From ARK-15 sp038880255 (lineage in GTDB: Archaea; Thermoplasmatota; Thermoplasmata; Thermoplasmatales; ARK-15), in NCBI GenBank assembly GCA_038880255.1, contig JAVZSA010000035.1:1-12772 (forward strand): DNA of 12,772 nt, given 5' to 3'. The position numbers and the translations under genes were made by a program. This document shows, piece by piece, positions 7,777-12,772 of this stretch (its first letter is position 1; each line of letters starts with the position of its first letter). Under the pieces are notes generated by a model that had not been told where the DNA came from, searched no databases, and worked only from the letters and a program-made list of their open reading frames with translations.

Positions 7777-9384
7777 ATGAATTCTGAAAATTTTACAAGC
7801 AATAATGAAGAACAAAAAGTACAAGTATTTGTTCGGCGATCTTCTGGTCTTGTTAGGCCTGTAGGTGGATGGGACACATTTTTTGCAACATTTATGTTGG
7901 TCACAGGTGGGGTTCCAATTTTTTTAATTAGCCTTTTATTTTTGGCTCCTGGAGCAAATTGGAATCTCTCATATCTTTTAATGTTTATACCGTCATTGGC
8001 GTTAGCATCAGTCTATACTCTTTTTGGTATTTCAATGCCTAGATCTGGAGGGGACTATGTATTTGTAAGTAGAGGTTTACATCCATTTTTAGGTTTTGTG
8101 AATTCATTTGTTTTATTTTTTGCCTTTGTATTTTCAATAGGTGTCTATGCATACATGGGCGCTCAATATATTGTTTATGCAATTAGTACATGGGCTTTCA
8201 TATTTAATTCTAATTCACTTATGGATCTAGCATCTTCCCTTTCTTCAACAACGGCACTATTAATAAGTGGAACAATAATAATTGTAGTATTCCTTCTTCT
8301 TTTAACATTTACAAATACAAGAACTGCATTCAGAGTAATTTTTTGGTCAGGAATATTAATATTAGCTTCAACAATTATATATTTTATAATAAATGCAACA
8401 ATTTCACCACAAGTTTTCTCAGCAGCTTTTGATAAATATGCGGGTAATGGAGCATATCAAAACGTGATTAATTCTGCTACTTCAAATGGTCTTAAATTTG
8501 CTACTGGTTGGTCAGCTATGACCCTTGCACTGCCTATAGCATGGTATGCATTTACCTGGTATACCCTTCCTGCAAATTGGTCTGGTGAAATGAGACAGGT
8601 TAAAAAAAGTCTGCCTATAGGTATAATTGGATCACTAATAATGATACTTATTTATTATCTAGTATTCTATAACGTAAGTTTTTATTCATTTGGTGAAAAA
8701 TTCCTTACTGCATGGTCATATAATTATGCAAATGGTATTTCTCTTCCATTTTCCTATATAGGAACATACACACCATTCTTTGTTTCACTTGTATACCCAA
8801 ACCCTATCATCCCTTTATTGGCACTATTAGTTTTCTGGCTACCTGATGTGCTATTTTTCATACCAACAATGGTAGCCGCCACTAGATATCTTTTTGCTTG
8901 GTCATTTGATAGAATGGCTCCAGAAATATTTACTGTTGTTAATCCAAGGACTAAGGTACCTGTAATATCAACAATTACTGTTGGCATTTTATCAATGTTA
9001 GGATTATTCGCATATGTTTTTGTACCACAGGTGGCAATTCTTGATATAGTTCCATTGTTTGAATTTGGTTATTTAATTCCAGCACTTACTGCAATCCTAA
9101 TTCCTTTTATCAAAAAGGATATGTACAAAAATGCATTTGTTGTAAAAAGAAAGATACTGGGATTACCTGTGATTACTTGGCTGGGAATAATTGCCTTCAT
9201 AGGTATAATATATGGAATAATAGGTCTTTGGAACTCCTATTTGATGCCCATAAATTTTGTTAGTCTAATGGCCATAACAGGAATATACATAGCAGGAACA
9301 ATAATATTCCTTGCCATGTACTTTATAAACAGAAAGAAGGGCATCAATGTTTTATATGCATTTAAAGAAGTGCCACCGGAGTAA
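7777..9384 (+). CDS. APC-superfamily amino acid/amine permease
   Basis: Membrane transporter, most likely a cation-coupled importer or an exchanger of amino acids or polyamines. The 535-residue protein has about 12 hydrophobic helices (roughly 33-56, 64-84, 104-138, 159-178, 186-206, 243-263, 280-301, 343-371, 396-416, 420-444, 462-484, 494-516) after a soluble tail of about 30 residues. Family marks are VGGWDTFFATFMLVTGG in helix 1 (29-45), SMPRSGGDYVFVSRGLHP (86-103) after helix 2, GEMRQVKKSLP (270-280), and the cytoplasmic loop FDRMAPEIFTVVNPRTKVP (377-395). Substrate cannot be told from sequence. Divergence from an aminotransferase-AOR pair suggests that it imports a compound which that pair degrades (inference). 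The metallophosphoesterase gene follows 43 bases downstream. The start is fixed by the TATA box 26 bases upstream. Confidence 0.9.
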   Translation: MNSENFTSNNEEQKVQVFVRRSSGLVRPVGGWDTFFATFMLVTGGVPIFLISLLFLAPGANWNLSYLLMFIPSLALASVYTLFGISMPRSGGDYVFVSRGLHPFLGFVNSFVLFFAFVFSIGVYAYMGAQYIVYAISTWAFIFNSNSLMDLASSLSSTTALLISGTIIIVVFLLLLTFTNTRTAFRVIFWSGILILASTIIYFIINATISPQVFSAAFDKYAGNGAYQNVINSATSNGLKFATGWSAMTLALPIAWYAFTWYTLPANWSGEMRQVKKSLPIGIIGSLIMILIYYLVFYNVSFYSFGEKFLTAWSYNYANGISLPFSYIGTYTPFFVSLVYPNPIIPLLALLVFWLPDVLFFIPTMVAATRYLFAWSFDRMAPEIFTVVNPRTKVPVISTITVGILSMLGLFAYVFVPQVAILDIVPLFEFGYLIPALTAILIPFIKKDMYKNAFVVKRKILGLPVITWLGIIAFIGIIYGIIGLWNSYLMPINFVSLMAITGIYIAGTIIFLAMYFINRKKGINVLYAFKEVPPE

Positions 9385-9414
9385 AATTTTTTACCCCATA
9401 TTATATTTTTTAAA

Positions 9415-9421
9415 GAGGTGA
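9415..9421 (+). promoter_or_regulatory. Ribosome binding site of the phosphoesterase gene
   Basis: GAGGTGA lies 6 bases before the ATG at 9428 and pairs well with the archaeal 16S end. A strong site here, against none before the permease, suggests the gene is read on the permease transcript. A TATA-like TTATATTTTT at 9401-9410 leaves open an independent start. Confidence 0.65.
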
Positions 9422-9427
9422 AAGGAA

Positions 9428-10408
9428 ATGGGATTGTTTAAAGACACGACTTACAGAATATTTTTTGCCACGGATATTCATGGTTCTGAAATAGTTTGGA
9501 AAAAATTCCTTAATGCTACTAAGGTTTATAATACAAAACTTTTAATTTTTGGTGGTGATATTACTGGTAAAGCAATAGTTCCTATTGTAAAAAAGGATAA
9601 TGAATATATTTCAACAATTTATGGAAATGAAACAAAGTTAAAAAACGAAAATGAATTAAATGAATTTATACAACTACAAAAGAATAAGGGGTTTTATCCT
9701 ATTTTGGTGACAAAGGAAGAGTACGTTGAATTACAAAATAATGAATCTTTGAGAGAGAAAAAGTTTAAGGAATTAATGCTTGAAAGACTTGAACATTGGT
9801 TGTTACTTGCAGAAGAAAGGTTAAAAGGGACTGGTGTTAAACTCCTTTGGGAGCCAGGCAATGATGATCCACTTGAAATTGATAAAAAGTTTAAAGATAC
9901 AGAAACTGTAATTAACATAGCGGAAAAGGTAATAGAAATTGATGGATATTATATAATAGGATTAAGCTATGCAAATACTACACCTTGGAATCTCCCAAGA
10001 GACGCCCCAGAGGAAAAAATTGATGAGATAATTAGAACAACACTTAAATCTAAAGGTTTAGACAATGTGTCGAGAGATAATAAAGATATGATTTTTGCCT
10101 TTCATCCACCTCCTTTTGGAACAAACATAGATTTAGCTCCTAAAGTCTTGGAAAATTTTACATATGCAAAGGTCGGTGGACAACCAGATTTTATAAATGT
10201 AGGAAGTAAAAGTGTTAGAAAGGCAATAGAGGAATATCAACCATTGCTTGGTCTGCATGGGCATATACATGAAAGTAGAGGTGCAGAAAAAATAAAGAAT
10301 ACATTATGTATAAATCCCGGAAGTGAATATCAAGAAGGAATATTACATGGGGCATTGCTTAATCTAGAAGGAAAAAAATTAAAAGGATATGTTTTAACTA
10401 CAGGATAA
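9428..10408 (+). CDS. Calcineurin-like metallophosphoesterase
   Basis: Predicted two-metal phosphoesterase, soluble with no signal peptide or membrane helix. All five family blocks are visible in 326 residues: DIHG (Asp16, His18), GGDITG (Asp44), GND (Asn145, Asp146), FAFHPPP (His226) and GHIH (His279, His281), followed by NPGSE near 296-300. Between the second and third blocks lies an insert of about 90 mostly charged residues (50-138), longer than in the simplest family members; it may form a lid or a docking surface. The substrate could be a phosphate ester, a cyclic nucleotide or a phosphoprotein, and nothing here decides which. It follows the permease with a good ribosome site, and its stop lies 5 bases from the convergent aminotransferase gene. 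Why it accompanies a permease is unknown. Confidence 0.88.
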   Translation: MGLFKDTTYRIFFATDIHGSEIVWKKFLNATKVYNTKLLIFGGDITGKAIVPIVKKDNEYISTIYGNETKLKNENELNEFIQLQKNKGFYPILVTKEEYVELQNNESLREKKFKELMLERLEHWLLLAEERLKGTGVKLLWEPGNDDPLEIDKKFKDTETVINIAEKVIEIDGYYIIGLSYANTTPWNLPRDAPEEKIDEIIRTTLKSKGLDNVSRDNKDMIFAFHPPPFGTNIDLAPKVLENFTYAKVGGQPDFINVGSKSVRKAIEEYQPLLGLHGHIHESRGAEKIKNTLCINPGSEYQEGILHGALLNLEGKKLKGYVLTTG

Positions 10409-10413
10409 AAAGG

Positions 10414-11775
10414 TTAGATTGCTTCTTCAACAGCAATCTCTGATTTTACATTTTTTAAATTTCCTGATATTTCTTTAAATGCCTCAATGTGCTTTTCAAT
10501 TTCTTCCTTTGTGTGTACTATAGATACTGTCCACTGCTCATCCGGTCCAGGGGCTGCAGGTATTACTCCTTTAAGCATCATGGAAAATAGGAATTCATAC
10601 CAAAGACTAACATTGGTATTCAAAAAATCACGCCAATTTTTCACTTCTCTAACACCAAAATATAGTGATCCACTAAGAGCCCAATTTTTTACATTCATTG
10701 GAATTTTAAAGTCTGATATAATATCACTGTAACCCTTTGCTAATTCTTTGCTTTTTTCTTCTGCTTTCATTATTTCACTTTCAAAGAAAATATCTTCAAG
10801 CACTATTATACCTGCATCAACAGAAAGGGGATTTGAATTAAACGTACCTGCATGAGATGTTTTACCTGGACCGAATACTGACATTATTTCTTTTTTACCG
10901 CCAACTATAGAAATTGGAAATCCACCCGCTACAGCTTTTCCAAGTGTCATTAAATCAGGTTTAACATTATAATATGCGGAAGCACCTCCATAGTGTTTAG
11001 AACCTGTTTTCACTTCATCAAATATTAATACTATTCCATATTCATCTGCTATTTTTCTTAAACCTTCAAGGAAACCTTTTTCCGGTTCTACCAATCCCAT
11101 ATTCATGGGGACAGGTTCTAATATTATTGCAGCTATTTCACTTGGATTCTTTCCTACTATTTTTTCTACAGCTTCGAGGTCATTAAAAGGTGCAATTATC
11201 ACATCATTTATTATTGAAGGACTAATTCCTGGACCAGCAGGTACAGGTATCGGACTCCTAGAATATCCTCCTTTCCCTTTAGCAGGTTTTATACTAAATG
11301 CTAATGCATCATGGGATCCATGATAACATCCTTCAAATTTGAGTATTTTATTTCTTCCTGTATATGCTCGTGCAGCTCGAACAGCTGCTTGTGTTGCATC
11401 TGCACCATTCATTGAAAATCTTACCATATCTAAATCATAGATTTTTGTTATTAGTTTTGCTAGTTTTAAAGAGTTTTCATACTCAAAACCTAAAATAGTC
11501 CCATTTTCTATTCTTTCTTTTAATTTATTAACTAAAATAGGATGAGAATGGCCTATAGTAAGTGCACCAAAGGCCATATTAAAATCGAGATATTCATTAC
11601 CATCTGCATCATATAACTTACTACCTTTGCCAGCTTTGAAATATATTGGATATGGATCAAGGACTCTATAATTACTATGTACTCCATATGGTATGTATTT
11701 GACAGCCTCTTCAAAAATATTCTTGGATTTTCTAGTCTTTTCTTTTAATTGTTCTAAAATTTTATTAGATACCAT
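10414..11775 (-). CDS. Class III aminotransferase, glutamate-1-semialdehyde aminomutase-like
   Basis: PLP enzyme of the HemL (GSAM) branch, 453 residues. Visible are FNMAFGALTIGHSHP (65-79), the phosphate-binding MNGADATQAAVRAARAYTGR (122-141), CYHGSHDA (150-157), EPVPMNMG (220-227), FDEVKTG (252-258) with Asp253, TLGKAVAGGFP (277-287) with Schiff-base Lys280, and HAGTFNSNPLS (308-318). The C-terminal APGPDEQWTVSIVHT (408-422) aligns in register with the HemL APSxFEAGFxSxAHT segment, keeping a glutamate (Glu413) but losing the flanking aromatics. EPVPMNMG replaces the HemL EPVAGNMG, and DEVKTG replaces DEVMTG. It is therefore probably a paralogue of HemL with another substrate rather than the haem enzyme, although the reaction is unknown. 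A TATA box 26 bases before the ATG and no ribosome site point to a leaderless transcript of its own. Confidence 0.88.
   Translation of the reverse strand: MVSNKILEQLKEKTRKSKNIFEEAVKYIPYGVHSNYRVLDPYPIYFKAGKGSKLYDADGNEYLDFNMAFGALTIGHSHPILVNKLKERIENGTILGFEYENSLKLAKLITKIYDLDMVRFSMNGADATQAAVRAARAYTGRNKILKFEGCYHGSHDALAFSIKPAKGKGGYSRSPIPVPAGPGISPSIINDVIIAPFNDLEAVEKIVGKNPSEIAAIILEPVPMNMGLVEPEKGFLEGLRKIADEYGIVLIFDEVKTGSKHYGGASAYYNVKPDLMTLGKAVAGGFPISIVGGKKEIMSVFGPGKTSHAGTFNSNPLSVDAGIIVLEDIFFESEIMKAEEKSKELAKGYSDIISDFKIPMNVKNWALSGSLYFGVREVKNWRDFLNTNVSLWYEFLFSMMLKGVIPAAPGPDEQWTVSIVHTKEEIEKHIEAFKEISGNLKNVKSEIAVEEAI
10416..10439. terminator. Hairpin at the convergent gene junction
   Basis: AGATTGCT (10416-10423) and AGCAATCT (10432-10439) form a perfect 8-base inverted repeat with an 8-base loop. 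It spans the end of the minus-strand aminotransferase reading frame and begins 8 bases after the phosphoesterase stop. On the plus strand it is followed by T-rich sequence at about 10442-10462. It could help end or stabilise the transcripts, or be chance coding repetition (the tail reads EIAVEEAI). Confidence 0.3.
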
Positions 11776-11796
11776 AAAGTGTTTAACTAAATATCA

Positions 11797-11812
11797 TTAT
11801 AAAAATTTAACG
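11797..11812 (-). promoter_or_regulatory. TATA promoter of the GSAM-like aminotransferase (leaderless)
   Basis: On the minus strand CGTTAAATTTTTATAA has its TATA part centred about 26 bases before the ATG at 11775, predicting a leaderless message. It lies in the 62-base gap after the agmatinase-like gene, so this gene can be transcribed independently of it. It is identical over 16 bases to the element at 7688-7703. Confidence 0.65.
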
Positions 11813-11837
11813 ATATTTTAATTAAAAATTATTAAAA

Positions 11838-12755
11838 TTAGATAGTTTTTGATATCATTATAAAAATCAGATAGGATGCCAATATTGAAGTAATTTCCAT
11901 AATATCATAGGGTGGAGAAACTTCCACTATATCTCCCCCTATTAAATTATCTAAATTTATTAATCTAAGAAATTCCATTATTTCATAGGAACTCATACCT
12001 CCTGGTTCTGGAACTCCAGTTCCTGGAGCAAATGCTGGATCCACCACATCTATATCTATTGTAATATAGAATTTTTCATTTAGAAATTCATTATTTAATT
12101 TTTCTACAGTTTTATTTATACCCATATTTTTAAAATCACGCATTGTTATAATATTAATTCCATTATCCTCAGAAAATTTAATATCTTTGTTAGAGTAAAT
12201 GGATCCTCTGATTCCCAATTGAAACACATTACTAAGCAGATTTTCTTCCATAGCTCTTCTCAACCAAGTTCCATGATTAATTTTATTAGAGTTAACAATA
12301 TCCCAAGAATCTAAATGTGCATCCAGATGTAACAAATTAATTTTTCCGTATTTTTTATTCAAAGCCCTCAAAATTGGTAAAGTAATTAGATGATCTCCAC
12401 CTAAAGCTATAAACTTCCCATATTTCATGATTTTTTTAATTTCAAATTCTATATTTTTTATATCTTGTTCCACATCATTTGAAATTTTTATATCGCCATA
12501 ATCAACAATACTTTTATTTTCAAATATATTTTTTTTAAGAAAAAAATCTACTCCAGAAATCAATCTAGACATTTCCCTTATTTTAAATGGTGCAAACCTT
12601 GCTCCACTTCTATATGTTGTTCCAAGATCGAACGGTATTCCAACAAATACTATATTTCCCTTCATAATTCTTCTAGTTCTTTTAATGCCAAATATTGTAT
12701 TGTTTAAAGAAAATGGTTGAAATTCTGGGGATAATATGAATTTTGTTCCTTTCAT
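11838..12755 (-). CDS. speB: Agmatinase-like ureohydrolase
   Basis: Arginase/agmatinase-family binuclear manganese enzyme, 305 residues, most likely splitting agmatine to putrescine and urea for polyamine metabolism. Metal ligands are all present: GGDH (His122), LDAHLD (Asp145, His147, Asp149) and TIDIDVVDP (Asp234, Asp236). Glu278 in GGDIVEVSPPYD and HGT (161-163) are also typical. PAFAPGTGVPEPGG (240-253) is the agmatinase/guanidinobutyrase form of this segment; arginases differ here. Guanidinobutyrase, which would release GABA, is a fair alternative and would fit the neighbouring aminotransferases equally well. The start at 12755 is chosen because GGTGAT stands just before it; Met31 is an internal alternative without such a site. 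The gene ends 62 bases before the start of the GSAM-like gene. Confidence 0.9.
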   Translation of the reverse strand: MKGTKFILSPEFQPFSLNNTIFGIKRTRRIMKGNIVFVGIPFDLGTTYRSGARFAPFKIREMSRLISGVDFFLKKNIFENKSIVDYGDIKISNDVEQDIKNIEFEIKKIMKYGKFIALGGDHLITLPILRALNKKYGKINLLHLDAHLDSWDIVNSNKINHGTWLRRAMEENLLSNVFQLGIRGSIYSNKDIKFSEDNGINIITMRDFKNMGINKTVEKLNNEFLNEKFYITIDIDVVDPAFAPGTGVPEPGGMSSYEIMEFLRLINLDNLIGGDIVEVSPPYDIMEITSILASYLIFIMISKTI

Positions 12756-12758
12756 AAA

Positions 12759-12764
12759 ATCACC
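12759..12764 (-). promoter_or_regulatory. Ribosome binding site of the agmatinase-like gene
   Basis: GGTGAT on the minus strand, 3 bases before the ATG, matches the archaeal 16S end exactly and fixes the start. By the pattern of this window, such a site suggests a leadered message, perhaps continuing from a gene beyond the right edge. Confidence 0.7.
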
Positions 12765-12772
12765 TTTTTTTT

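Noticed and set aside
8754..8987. Minus-strand 77-codon frame inside the permease gene
   Set aside because: No family features or start signals; the permease frame over the same bases carries conserved APC loop residues.
9694..9918. Minus-strand 74-codon frame inside the phosphoesterase gene
   Set aside because: It lies opposite the insert and the conserved GND block, is Ser/Leu-rich, and has no start signal.
10487..11323. Plus-strand frames of 81 and 72 codons opposite the GSAM-like gene
   Set aside because: They mirror the conserved PLP-enzyme frame and have no independent support.
10414..11775. Calling this gene hemL outright
   Set aside because: Several HemL signature positions differ and no haem genes are near, so only a GSAM-like call is supported.

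Overview
The window is very A+T-rich and gene-dense, and it reads as archaeal chromosome. Genes that begin a transcript have a TATA-like box about 26 bases before the start codon (permease, GSAM-like aminotransferase) or slightly further (first aminotransferase), and lack a Shine-Dalgarno site. Genes inside a transcript have GGTGA-type ribosome sites. This mix, the single-chain CarB and the AT bias would suit a Thermoplasmatales- or Sulfolobales/Acidilobales-like organism; the exact lineage cannot be fixed from the sequence alone. No RNA genes, insertion sequences, CRISPR arrays or stretches over 300 bases without a gene were seen.

Layout, left to right. Positions 98-4310 (minus strand) hold carA-carB, the two subunits of glutamine-dependent carbamoyl-phosphate synthetase, overlapping by 11 bases. 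Positions 4451-7658 (minus) hold a class III (omega-) aminotransferase followed after one base by a tungsten-type aldehyde:ferredoxin oxidoreductase (AOR). Divergent from this pair, across a 118-base double promoter, are a 12-helix APC-type amino acid/amine permease (7777-9384, plus) and a calcineurin-like metallophosphoesterase (9428-10408, plus). Convergent with these, only 5 bases away, is a second class III aminotransferase of the glutamate-1-semialdehyde aminomutase type (10414-11775, minus). Upstream of it on the same strand is an agmatinase-like ureohydrolase (11838-12755) whose start has a strong ribosome site at the window edge.

Working idea (inference): the centre and right of the window form an amino acid/polyamine metabolism cluster. 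The permease would import an amino compound. The aminotransferase next to AOR would turn a terminal amino group into an aldehyde, and AOR would oxidise that aldehyde to an acid, passing electrons to ferredoxin. Agmatinase would release putrescine, a possible upstream substrate. CarAB supplies carbamoyl phosphate for arginine and pyrimidines, a general link to arginine metabolism. A 16-base sequence covering the TATA box is identical in front of both aminotransferase genes, which hints at shared control.
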